64,000 nucleotides of DNA from assembly GCA_018466975.1 (NCBI GenBank), contig CM031560.1, forward strand, positions 1,488,001 through 1,552,000, read 5' to 3'. The DNA is from Sparassis latifolia (taxonomy: Eukaryota > Basidiomycota > Agaricomycetes > Polyporales > Sparassidaceae). The position numbers and the translations under genes were made by a program. Position 1 is the first letter of the stretch. Each line of letters begins with the position of its first letter. Of this stretch, positions 10,805 through 21,187 are shown in pieces. The notes below the pieces were generated by a model. That model did not search any database, was not told the origin of the DNA, and saw only the letters and a program-made list of their open reading frames with translations.

Positions 10805-11487
10805 GTCCGCTCAAACCTTAACCAATTTAGGCAAGTCTCTAGCAACTGGTTCCCACACTTCTAGCCAAACTTGCATGGTTTGTAGCTCACTCAATTCTAC
10901 TCGGACTTTGATAAACCCGGTAGGCATTCTGACCGGATTTTTGAGCCGCATCCGATGGTGTTACGTTAAAAACATCAGCATTACTTCCTGCAGTGCTATA
11001 ATCCATTTTCTCTGTTTTCTCTCACTTCTGCTTGTTTCTTCCAGGAAAAACAAATGTGCACTGCTTGTAATAAATAAGACGCTTTATATAGCATGTTTAT
11101 GTGCATTATAGGGTCATTCCAAAATTTAACTGGCATTTTTATAATTTTTCTACACTTTAGGCTGAGCATTCTAATCCAAAACTGAGGGATCTCAGCCAGT
11201 TTTACTCAGATTTACTTGGTTTAAGAGAGTGTTCTGCTCTATCTTATGCATAGATTTTAATAATACTGAGGTTTACATCTTAGAATTACTATGTGCTTCC
11301 CTCACTTCACTAATTGTGATGCACCAGCCTATTGTGGCTGCTATATCACTTTTGTTGAGCTCTATTTGTGCAAGTTGTGTTGGTTTTCACTACAACCACT
11401 TTGAAACCCCGAGTCTAGTCACGATGTAGTTCATTAACACCAGGAGTACAAAATTTATAGTCTGACCCTAGCTAGACCTAACCCAGA

Positions 11488-14400
11488 GTGCTAAATTCAA
11501 AAATTCTGCCTGTTCCGCAGTCTCAGCTTTTTGCTACCAAACCACCATCGTCAACTCTGTTGCACCAAGCATACTCCGATATGTTGTTTCTTCTTTGGCT
11601 AATTGCCATTGCTGTCTACATATATCCAGCTTGCTATTTACAGCATGCATTGGTCAATACACCAGGTAATGTAGTATTGTGTAATGACTCATCATCAGCG
11701 CTTACTTCTGCAGATGGTTTTATACTATCTACTACCACCTGGGTACTGGCGTCCACTAATGAAAGTGACATGCTACGTAATGATACAGTACTGGCATCCA
11801 CCATTGCAAAAAGAGATGTGCCACATAGTGGTAGGGTATTGGCATCCACCCTCACAAAAAGAGATGTGCCACGTAGTGGTAGGGTACAGGCATCCACCCT
11901 CGCAAAAAGAGATGTGCCACATAGTGGTAGGGTACTGGTGTCCACCCTCACGAAAAGAGACGTGCCATGTAATGACAGGGTACAGGCATCCACCCTCACG
12001 AAAAGAGATGTGCCATTTAACGGCAGAGTACAGGCATCCACCCTCACGAAAAGAGACGTGCCATGTAATGGCATGGTACTGGCATCCACCCTCGCAGAAA
12101 GAGATGTGCTATTTATTGGCAGGGTACTGATGTCTACCCTCACGAAAAGAGACATGCCATGTAATGGCAGGGTACTAGCATCCACCCTCACAGAAAGAGA
12201 CATACCATGGAATGGCAAGATATTAGCATCATCCCTCACAGAAATCAGAGACAGATTGCATGGCAATAACGACACTGATCACAAATCAAAGAGATTTTGT
12301 GATATAAGTCGAACACTTATAAGACTAAAGGCATTACTTGGCCTTTGTGTGCAAGCATATCGCACACCACAGACTACCTGTCAATTATTGAGACTTAGAC
12401 TTATGAAAAACTGTCTTCGCAAACATGACTATGTTGTATTGCAGCGCTCAAAGGCTGACTACGTGACACCACTATTATGTCTTTGTTATAGGAGGCAAAA
12501 CACTGTAAATTTGACCAAACACATTCTAATATTGCAAGCATCTAAAGTTGCATCTACACAGATTGATGGTGGTGTTAAACCCAAGTCAAGGAAGGCATGT
12601 GTGTGGCACTTTGAAGAAATTCAGCCATACATTGTATCTGGATGTCGTAGTTCTTCTGGTGCTCGTTTTCAGCTCTTTGCTTATACTTCTGATGTCTCAG
12701 ATTATAAGAATGAATCACAGTATACAATTGCAAATGTGCCACTTGCAACTATAGTAAATCAAGCACCTGTAAAGTTTTTAGTGGAAATGTGTCAGCAACA
12801 TAAAATTCTTTTACCTCACAAGTATACTTCAGCTGCAGTATTACAATCTATATTGCTTGAACATTCTTGCATGCAATGCACAGACTTTAAATGTGTTTTT
12901 AATGTAACTTCATTGTCTAAACAGGGTAGTGAGTGTCAGAAAAAATATAGAGACCAGAACAGTGATTATCAACTTAGAGAGCAGAAGCGACAACAATCTC
13001 ATGCCACAGATCCTGCCTATCAGAAGGCTCACAGACTTGCAGAGACAAATTACAAGAAGCAACATATGTTTCCACCATTACCTCCATCTAAGCAGTTATT
13101 GACTGAAACGATACAAGGCTTTTGTGATGACATAATGAGAGACAAACTTCTAGAGGCTGGATGTGCAGTTTGTGCAATGCTTACTCCTATAACACATTTA
13201 ACTCCTGCAAGTGAAGCAAATATTGACTTGAATCTTCTTGAAGCATTCGATATTACTCGTTGTGAGCGTAAAATGAAGAGTGATCCTATAGAAGAACTCA
13301 AAGGGCCAGTTATTGATTCAAAGTGTGTTGAAGTATGCACTGCATGTGTACACTCACTACAGAAAGGAGTGATTCCAGTTAATGCACTTGCTAATGGACT
13401 ATGGCTAGGTGAAGTGCCAGATGAGTTGCAAGACCTTTCGTGGACTGAGCAAATGCTTATATCTCGTGTTATGCATAATTACTGTGTTGTGCGAGTGGCC
13501 TCTTCTGGTATGCATAAGATGCGAGCAAATGCCATATGTCATGCTGTGCCAATTCCCAAGGTTTATTCAGTACTTCCACCTAAACGTGAAGACTTAGATG
13601 AAGTTCTTGCATTCATATATACTGGGCCAGCCAAGCCAACACCATCTGATTTTCAGCATACACCTTTTCTTGTAAGACGTAACTGGGTTGCAGGAGCACT
13701 TGAATGGTTGAAGTTAAATCATCTGGATTACACCGATCTTGAAATTTCATATGAGAATTTGCAGGAATATCCTGAGGATTTACCTCCAGTTATTGTGGAC
13801 TATCACTATGTAGAGTCAAATAAAGATGCTGAGTCAAGTGCAGTAAATGATATCGAGCCAGACCAAGGTACATTAGAAGGACAGTGTCCATTTACTGTGT
13901 ATAGATTGACAAGTGATGAACTTAGTGAACTGCTCAAGAATGATCCACAGAAAGTTCGTGCAAAAGTGATAGCACACTTCAAACAAGGTGGCAAGGTACT
14001 TGCAGTTGGACATTCTGAACAGGCTGAATCACTGTATAATAATCCACAACTATATCCACGAATGTTTCCATGGTTATTCTCATATGATTTAGGTGGATTT
14101 GGCAATACTCGAGGATTTAAGAAGATATCTGACCGTGAACGTAAGAAGCAACTTCTGATGTATCATGACAAGCGATTTCAGCTTGATCGTGTCTTTCCAC
14201 TTATTGCATTTAATCATGAACAAATTAAACAATGTACTACTGGTGGATTTTTGCTTGCTGACAAGGCTCGATTTACTGATATTGCAGAGTGTTTGTTCAG
14301 TCTGAATAGTGATACACTGACAGACTTGGTACAGAGACTTGAGAAAGGTCATGTAAAGCCAGAGACAGAGGAAGAGAAGGAATGCTTTAGAATATTAGAT

Positions 14401-14724
14401 GACTTGGAATATATGGATGGCAAGGTGGATGACTCTAAGACAAATAGAAAATGGATGCGGAATGAAATTTGGGCACTTACCTCATATCTTGGAGCACCAT
14501 CCTGGTTTATAACATTTTCACCTGCAGACATCAATCATCCAATTGCACTGCATTTTGCAGACACTAAGCAGACATACTTTTCTGAGTTTCGCAACTATGA
14601 TGATCACATTCGTCTGATTGGAAATAATCCAGTGGCAGGAGCACGCTTTTTTAAAATGATGGTTAAGCTGTTTTTAAAGCATATTCTTGGTGTTGGACTT
14701 AAGCGTTCTGGGCTATATGGAAAG
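11488..14724 (+). pseudogene. Helitron Rep protein, N-terminal part (truncated by inversion)
   Basis: One uninterrupted frame from ATG 11488; it continues to 14853 only through unrelated sequence. In order: a hydrophobic segment (about residues 32-50, LFLLWLIAIAVYIYPACYL); 16-residue tandem repeats with Lys-Arg pairs (about 85-252); a Cys/His-containing region; a DUF6570-like region (about 650-770, with VYSVLPPKREDLDEVLAFIY); and the Helitron_like_N Rep domain (about 870-1079, with WALTSYLGAPSWFITFSPAD). The protein is cut at LYGK, before the HUH motif, which in copy 2 follows about 10 residues later. Helitron Rep nicks and joins single strands during rolling-circle transposition; without HUH this copy cannot act. 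The neighbour to the right is the Tnp2 half-element. Whether the repeat-bearing N-terminus is truly part of Rep or a captured fragment is open. Confidence 0.85.
11740..12243 (+). repeat. 48-bp coding minisatellite (16-residue KR repeats)
   Basis: About ten in-frame copies of a 48-bp unit encode the consensus VLASTLTKRDVPCNGR. A Lys-Arg pair recurs every 16 residues in most units. The reverse strand is also open through the array. The same array occurs in Helitron copy 2 at about 62150-62640. Confidence 0.9.
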
Positions 14725-14896
14725 TACCTAAGTAACATACAAACTGATGTTCATACCCCAGAGAACCCGTGTGTTGGAGTCGAGGACACAGCAAGCATCA
14801 TGCAGATCTGCAGAGTGAATTCTTTCTCACTCCCTCGAATTAATTTCATTTAATTTATTTAATTTTCGCTGACCCTACCACTATAAGTAGACTGCC
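14725..14896. mobile_element. Right fragment of TIR element X (split by inversion)
   Basis: This 172-bp piece ends with CCCTACCACTATAAGTAGAC TGCC. It is followed by CAACCAGG (14897-14904) and then the Tnp2 5' leader. The terminus matches the one at 26825-26848. The two pieces form one element of about 840 bp once the inversion is undone. Confidence 0.75.
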
Positions 14897-15000
14897 CAAC
14901 CAGGCAGATGCAATGCGGTTATCAGCCACATTGCTCTTACTCTCATACCATCTCATTGCACCTTTCTAACAAGCTACACATCCTCTAAACTGAATTCAAC

Positions 15001-18000
15001 ATGATCTGCAAGTGCAGCAAATGTCATCCCGGCAAGGAGCGTAGTCTATCCACTCTTCGAAAACATCTTTACCAAGACGTTGAACAGCTTGAACAACCAT
15101 TTCACACAGAAGCCTATCGAGACCGTCTTCAAAATTGTATTCTCTTGAACACTCAAATGTTACGGGATGCATCATTCCAAACTTCTTGTGATATACCAGC
15201 TGCATGTAAGTGTTCTGGTTTGTTATCAGTAAATCAGAGAGATGGTGGTGAGATTGAGCCTCACTGGCAGTTAGCAGACTGGATAGATTCTGGCTACCAG
15301 TTCACTAACTATACTCTCATCTCTCCATTTTGTGGATAATTTATTAAAGCTGATACATTCTTAGATTTGAATGTGAACAAGAATTTGACTATAACTGGTA
15401 AAGAAGATTTAGCAGATAAAGATATGGACCAAGGACAGGCTATGGAGGTTGATAAAAATATGGAGGAGAATATAAGCAATGATGAGGAAGAAGACCAGGA
15501 AGAAGATCAGAAAGAAGACCAGGAAGAAGACCAGGAAGCAGATGAAGACAAGGATGAGGAAGAAGACCTCCTTACATTTCCTCCTCAAGTTCAAGATCAA
15601 GAAGCAACTTACTTAAGTGATGGTGATACAATGGACACTGATACAAGTGGTATTGATACAAGTGATACCAAGGACACACAGGATGAAAGTGATGGCATGG
15701 AGCCTATCATAGAGCCGATGGATTTTTAATATCCTTAAGTGCGAACCAATCTGCAGAAAATTCTGCTACGTGGATATTCCTGCCCTTTGGAACCTCCATT
15801 CTCTGCCTCGCTACCACGTGAATTAACTCCTTCGGAGTTTCAATCTCTTCGACATTACATTGCATGGAAACTATCCAATGGCACTGTAAAAGCATACAAG
15901 TATCATGGAAAGGTTTTGGCAGATGCAAGTCACATGGATATTCAATCTCTATATTTGGTATGCAAGTTAGCAGCCACTTTGACAGACACCAAGCTGTTGC
16001 AAGTTGATATGTGTCCGCGGAGCTGCATTGCATATACTGGCCAATTCGAGAAAATGGATACCTGTCCCTATATTCGAGATGGTCAAATTTGTGGAAGGTC
16101 ACATTACAGAGCCAAAAACAAGCCAAAAGCACAAATGCTTTACAACTCATTTACAACAGTTCTTAAAGCTATGTTTGCAAATCTGGAAACTGCAAGGCTT
16201 CTACGCTATAGAGATAAATGTTTACAGCAGGCCTTAAAATTGCTTGCGGATGCTTCACAAGTGAGTTTTATTTGAATTTTTAATATGCTTCAAATAAATT
16301 CACAGCTTTATAGTCTCAAAGGCTATATTCAGACTTTTCAGATTCTAATGTGCACATTCATCATTATACAAGAATGAATCTGTTCAAGGATCCTCGAGAT
16401 ATTGCATTTGCTTTATCCACAGATGGTGCTCAGCTTACAATGAAGAAACAATCAGACACCTGGATTCTTATCCTGATATTACTCAACCTTCCTCCCAAAT
16501 TTCGCTGTAAATCACATCAGATTATCATTCCTATGGCTATTCCAGGCCCTCATAGTCCAGGAAACCTTGAATCCTTCCTCTATCCTCTCTTTGAAGATTT
16601 AGCCATGGCAAGTGAGGGAATCTGGATGTGGGATGCCATTGATTCCTCCTACTTTATGAATCATGCATTTCTTTGCATGGTGCTTGGAGATATGCTAGGC
16701 TCTGCAAAAATGAACGGGATGGCAGGACATTCAGCACTTCATGGTGACTGATTTAGCAAAGTTCAAGGTGCACGATCAAGCCTAAAAAAGGGGCAAAGGC
16801 ACAATATTATCCTATCTCACCACCAGAGAATGCAAGATATAATCCTAGTCGCCCACCTTTCTATGATCTCAATAATTTGCCACTGCAGACAGAAACAAAA
16901 TATTGGGAGATAATTGAGCAGCTTCTTTATACCACCTCAAAATGAGGGCAAGCAGCTATTACACGAGAAACAGGAATTTCTTGTATGCCTCTAGCTGCAG
17001 CAAGTCCTGCATTTATACATCCATCATTTTTTCCTTTGGACCCCTTTCACATCCACTATGAAAATGAACTGGCATTCATATGGGATATGTGGACCATTCA
17101 TAGTTCACCTCAAGACCCAATTTATCTCAGCAAAGAGAAGGCAGCATTATTTGAAAGCCTGGTTTCAGAATGCAATGTCTTCACTTCCTTCCTCATTTTG
17201 TGGACCAGTTCGCGACCCATATTTGAAATGCCAAAGCCAATACAAAATTTATGAATGGATGGTTTAGCTTCACTGGTATATTCTTCCAATTGGACTTGAA
17301 CTAGGCTTCAACACTATGGTTTCTTACAACTTTTCCCAGTTTGTGGAAATTGTGGAGTTTGCCATGACTATCAAGCCACAAAGTGATTTGGAGATCAGAT
17401 GGCTTCATGACAAGATTGTATCATTTCTAACAGGGTTCCAGACACTCTACATTGGAGCTGATCCAGAGAAGATTTCAAGATTTCGGCTATGCATTTTTCA
17501 CTTGATTCATGTGCCACTCCATATCAAATGGTATGGCTCTGTTCGCCTTGGCTCACAAGCTACCATGGAGAGAACTATTAGAGAACTTGGTTTAAAAGTT
17601 CATTCCAAGAAGGCACCATTTGCCAATTTGGCCAATTTGATTTTAGAAAGACAACTTGTTGAATCCCTTCTTCTCTACTATCTATCACTCACACCCACTC
17701 CCAATCAACTCGTAACCAACAAGTCCTCACTTTTTTCGAAGGTCAATATAACCAAAAAAAAGCATAACTTGGGGACAGAATTTTATCAGCAGTTTCAAGC
17801 AATCTCAGAGTCACAGCAAGTTGCCTTTGATCTAGACTCAGCTGTTACAAGATATGGAAAGCTACGTGTAGGCAGTTAAAAGGCTGTCTTGAATAGCCAC
17901 TTAAGTGAACTTCACCGTGGCAATCCTCTCTCGAAATCCCATCATTATTTTGAAGGACATTCAGCTGGAGGCATGGTTCCAATTTTTGGTGAAGCCCTTG

Positions 18001-18272
18001 CATTCTACAGATTTAATGGTGTGAAAATGGTTGTCTATCATCCAATCCATAACATAACATGCCCACTGAAGACTTGGAAGGGAATGTGGTCTAATGAGAT
18101 CAAGATTGCACAAATTTCAGAAATTGTGGATATTGTTGGAGTTTGGAACTACAAAACTGCTGTCTATGTGCTCAAAAAGCATTCAGTACTTGATTGACTG
18201 ACCCCAGAAGAAAGAGGAGAGGTTGGAGAAGCAGAGGAAGAGAATTTGGAAGAAGGGCTCAACACATTCTAA
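15001..18272 (+). pseudogene. Tnp2-type transposase, copy 1 (broken)
   Basis: The start is ATG 15001, MICKCSKCHPGKERS, an N-terminal Cys-x-Cys-x2-Cys zinc region. An intron follows, then a Glu/Asp-rich stretch (15450-15720), and a core with DGAQLTMKKQSDTWILILIL, EGIWMWDAIDSSYF and VLGDMLGSAKMNGMAGHS, which I recognise as Tnp2/transposase_21 of the CMC (CACTA-like, Plavaka-type) group. Such enzymes cut and paste DNA transposons. The frame is destroyed by stops at 15727, 15736 and 16749, by frameshifts near 16790-16930 and 17150-17260, and by a stop at 17877. Its stop aligns with copy 2 at 49448. The divergently read partner gene that should lie beside its 5' end is now at 26955-31247 because of the inversion. 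Confidence 0.85.
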
Positions 18273-18464
18273 CAGCAGTATGTCATTGTGAAGCATCTTG
18301 ACTATTGCAGACTATTATCTGACAAATATCTTGGCAGTAGAGGAGAGGTTGGAGAAGCAGAGGAAGAGAATTTGGAAGAAGGGCTCAACACATTCTAACA
18401 GCAGTATGTCATTGTGAAGCATCTTGACTACTGCAGACTATTATCTGACAAATGTCTTGGCAGT
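18213..18464 (+). repeat. 126-bp tandem duplication over the Tnp2 stop codon
   Basis: AGAGGAGAGGTTGGAGAAGC through ATCTTGGCAGT is present twice in direct order (18213-18338 and 18339-18464) with only a few differences. It duplicates the end of the Tnp2 coding region including its TAA and 3' flank. Confidence 0.85.
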
Positions 18465-18589
18465 TTTCTTCTGATTCTCGACTTTACAGTTTTGATGACT
18501 AGCAGTAGACTATGACATGTCTGCAGTTTGACTAACTAAGACTATACGTGATTACATATGACATTATGAGACTTCCGGTTTTTACTGAG
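18465..18589 (+). repeat. Subterminal repeats and terminus of Tnp2 element copy 1
   Basis: Multiple AGACTA/TAGTC-type motifs precede the terminus, which reads GACTTCCGGTTTTTACTGAG, ending at 18589. The same terminus occurs at 31661-31680, at 49593-49612, and inverted at 41620. These motifs may be transposase or partner-protein binding sites, as in CACTA elements. Confidence 0.6.
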
Positions 18590-18793
18590 GGTAACCTGGG
18601 GCAAATGACATGACATGATATCCTCAGCTCGAGAAGGAAAAGGGTTGTTGGTGGAAGCGATGTTGCTTACCCTTTCATTCTCCAATGTCCTTTGTACGTG
18701 TGTTGGACAGCCACAATTGATGGTGCTATGAGTCACAAAGAAGCCCACAGGGGGCAGTGTTCGTACTAAGGGAATGCTTGTAGATATAGTGAT
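18590..18793. other. Short non-coding flank
   Basis: Sequence between the Tnp2 terminus and the next TIR element. Nothing recognisable. Confidence 0.4.
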
Positions 18794-19194
18794 AGGACCC
18801 CTGATAATCCTTCCAGAGCTTTGATCCCAAAATTCCCAAAAAATGGGCCGCCGGAGGCAAAATGTTCAATCCCAAACCCTGGAAAAGGGCCTAAATGTGT
18901 CCAAAAGTTAGGTGCAAAACAGCCCCAAAAAGGGCCAATTTGACCTTAGGTCCGATGTCGCGATTCCTGAATTTGCTCAGCAGGGGCAGTGTCGGCATCT
19001 GTCGGCCCACTGCTGGGTTCCTGACTGCGCCTTGACGCAATTTTTGGACGATTTTTGGGCAATTTTTGTGACAGAGGTTTGATCCCATTTTGGCCCGAAA
19101 ATGGCCAATTTTCCGAGAGGTTAGGTGAAAAATCCCCAAAATGGCTATTGCTGACCCCGAAAAAGTTGGTGATAGGGATCAAAGCAGGGGTCCT
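18794..19194. mobile_element. 401-bp hAT-like MITE
   Basis: The termini are AGGACCCCTG... and ...GGGGTCCT with subterminal TTTGATCCC/GGGATCAAA. It is flanked by ATAGTGAT (18786-18793) and ACAGTGAT (19195-19202), a 7/8 matching 8-bp target duplication. It has no coding capacity. An 8-bp duplication fits hAT-type mobilisation, but the family assignment is inferred. Confidence 0.65.
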
Positions 19195-19202
19195 ACAGTG
19201 AT

Positions 19203-20497
19203 GCGGATCAGATTCATTTTCCCATGGTTGACTTACCTGAAGTACAACACTTGGACTTAAGTTCGGATGTGTTTTTGGAAAATTGGAATGAGGTTGGGTA
19301 TGGACTCATGAGATATGAGCTCTGCAAAATGCTGTTTTAGCGGTCGTGTTGCACGTACAGCTGAGCGCTAATGATATAGTTATCCGTCAATTATTGCTCT
19401 CCTGTTGGGTGCTCGTGCTCACCTTAGTGTGGGTCGGAAAAGGCTGTGTAGTGGAAACCAGCGCCACGCTCCTTGGCTCGATTGCTTGGGAAGAGGACTG
19501 CACCGAAATTCTTCCCACAACAAGTTCAGCCTCTCCGTCCATTCACTTGTGCCTGGCATCGGACTCGTGCTGCAATCGCACTGTACTCACCTTCATACTC
19601 ATAGCTTGCTACGACACGAGCACATTCATTCTTCATGAACAATGAGAGAAGGTAGTGTTAAGAACTCAAGAGTGCTGGCAGCTGAAGCTCAAGGAACGCA
19701 GACTCTGAGAAGGCGTCAGCTCGCGCTGGTCCAGAACATCTTCATTATGCGAAGGTTGACCATGAGAGTCATGGAAGCTGAGCTCTGCGACGTGTACGAG
19801 GAGAGTTCTGAGATGGATGATAGCATAGAGATGCAGGATAGTGAGGATGATGTGGACACAGAGGAATCAGAGAGGGATAATAATGACGATGCAGGAAATG
19901 CCAGATTTTCAGACTCTGATGGTGGGGGAGAGGCCTCAATGCTGTCATCGTCGGCCAGATTAGTGGTGGGAAGACTCCAGAATAACGCCTGCTGGGCTGG
20001 TGTAAGATAATCTGCAAATGGCCGTCAGTGCTGCCCACAAAGAAGGGCAGATCGCATACTCTCGAGTATTGCATGCAGGGTATTCTCTAGACACATTATT
20101 GGATTGTAATGGTCCTTGGCCTTGGCCTTGTCCTTGGGTACCAGCAGCACAAATCTCGTTTTCCTATCAGCCGTCGCAAAAATCGAATATCGCTAATGGC
20201 TCTCACCTCTCGCATGCCCCAATATTAGGGTACTCTAGTTTCATAACAGAATAATCCGTGGGGTGAGGCTCAAATCTCTTGTCTTCCGAGTCATTTGGGT
20301 TCGTAAAATCTGGAGAACAATGAATGACTCGTAAAAATGAAGGAAAAAATGTAGACATACACCTTTTACATGTCTTCATCAAGTTCTGCACTACGCTCTC
20401 GCAGCTCAGACAGCTGTGGTTCCCACTTTTGTATAACAATAGCCCAGGTAACTGGGCAAGGTGTTGTTCACTACTCACCAGTTATTGTCAATTGTCA
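19203..20497. other. Anonymous unique region
   Basis: Slightly more GC-rich than its surroundings and free of obvious repeats. It contains the candidate ORF at 19642-20010 and a 99-codon ORF at 19346-19645 with one hydrophobic stretch (LLLSCWVLVLTLVWVG). No homology is recognised. It may be a decayed host gene. Confidence 0.3.
19642..20010 (+). CDS. Hypothetical acidic protein (122 aa)
   Basis: ATG 19642 to TAA. A basic N-terminus (TLRRRQLALVQNIFIMRRLT) is followed by a long Asp/Glu/Ser-rich middle (about residues 48-92: MDDSIEMQDSEDDVDTEESE) and a short end. There are no recognised domains, no introns and no supporting neighbour. Acidic low-complexity ORFs of this kind arise in decayed transposon DNA, so it may not be a real gene. 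Confidence 0.25.
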   Translation: MREGSVKNSRVLAAEAQGTQTLRRRQLALVQNIFIMRRLTMRVMEAELCDVYEESSEMDDSIEMQDSEDDVDTEESERDNNDDAGNARFSDSDGGGEASMLSSSARLVVGRLQNNACWAGVR

Positions 20498-21187
20498 AAG
20501 TTATTGTTAATAACAGTCTGAGAGGATTGTAATACAATAACAACTTGTACAAAACAACTTGCACTCAGCCAAAGTTGAACCCTGGTCTTCCAGACACATA
20601 ATTACATAAGCACATGCCGCACACACAATCTACCAACTGCTCCATTGGGCCATGCATTTTGCTCAGCCTCAATTCTATATAAGGCTACTGTCTTCTCTAA
20701 TACACATATTAGAATCTTTTGTAATAACTACTATATCCTGTTGTTACTGTTGCTTCTAGCAGTGATTGATGTCTCTGTTAATAAGTTTTTGAGTGCCTAA
20801 TATTAAGCATTTCCTTTTAGTTGAGTAAATATTCAAATAAGATTAAAACTGTAATATCAAAATTTGTAGATGTAATAAAGCTATTAGAGGGGTGAAATAA
20901 ATAGAAAAATGTAGGCAAATATCTATTAGAAGCAACAGTAACAACAGGATATAGTAGTTATTACAAAAGATTCTAATATGTATGTTAGAGAAGGCAGTAG
21001 CCTTATATAAAATTGAGGCTGAGCAAGATGCATGATCCAATGGAGCAGTTGGTAGATTGTGTGTGCAGCATGTGCTTATGTAATTATGTGTCTGGAAGAC
21101 CAGGGTTCAACCCTGGCTGAGTGTAAGTTGTTTTGTACAAGTCGTTATTGTATTACAATCCTCTCACACTGTTGTTAACAATAACTT
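20498..21187. mobile_element. 690-bp TIR element with tRNA-like arms
   Basis: Termini AAGTTATTGTTAAYAACAG (left, 20498) and its inverse (right, ending 21187) extend into arms of more than 240 bp. Each arm carries a tRNA-like block. In the right arm, TGGAGCAGTTGGTAGATTG (A-box-like) is followed by a perfect 5-bp T-arm, CCAGG-GTTCAAC-CCTGG (21100-21116). The left arm has the same block inverted. There is no coding capacity. It abuts exactly the 3' boundary of Helitron copy 1, and the ATAACTT at 21181-21187 is shared with copy 2. Confidence 0.7.

Larger units (their letters stand above)
10384..14724 (+). mobile_element. Helitron copy 1, 5' half
   Basis: This segment is nearly identical, base for base in reverse complement, to 59660-64000. 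It includes non-coding DNA, a hairpin and the N-terminal two thirds of the Rep protein. Homology to copy 2 stops abruptly after TATATGGAAAG at 14724. The remaining half of this copy lies on the other strand at 26178-21181. The true left end is not fixed, because copy 2 leaves the window while still matching. Confidence 0.85.

Noticed and set aside
11634..12275. Minus-strand ORF of 213 codons (MSLLPCNLSLISVRDD...) over the 48-bp array, mirrored at 62109-62750
   Set aside because: A tandem repeat of a length divisible by three without stops is open on both strands. The plus-strand frame continues into a recognisable Rep domain, so the reverse frame is a shadow.
14996..15205. Minus-strand 69-codon ORF opposite the transposase start
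   Set aside because: Antisense to the zinc-motif exon that is conserved in copy 2.
15001..18272. Initial idea that the transposase is of the KDZ (Kyakuja-Dileera-Zisupton) type
   Set aside because: The motifs DGAQLTMKK, EGIWMWDAIDSSYF and GMAGH fit the Tnp2/transposase_21 pattern; no KDZ signature was seen. No TET/JBP gene is present either.
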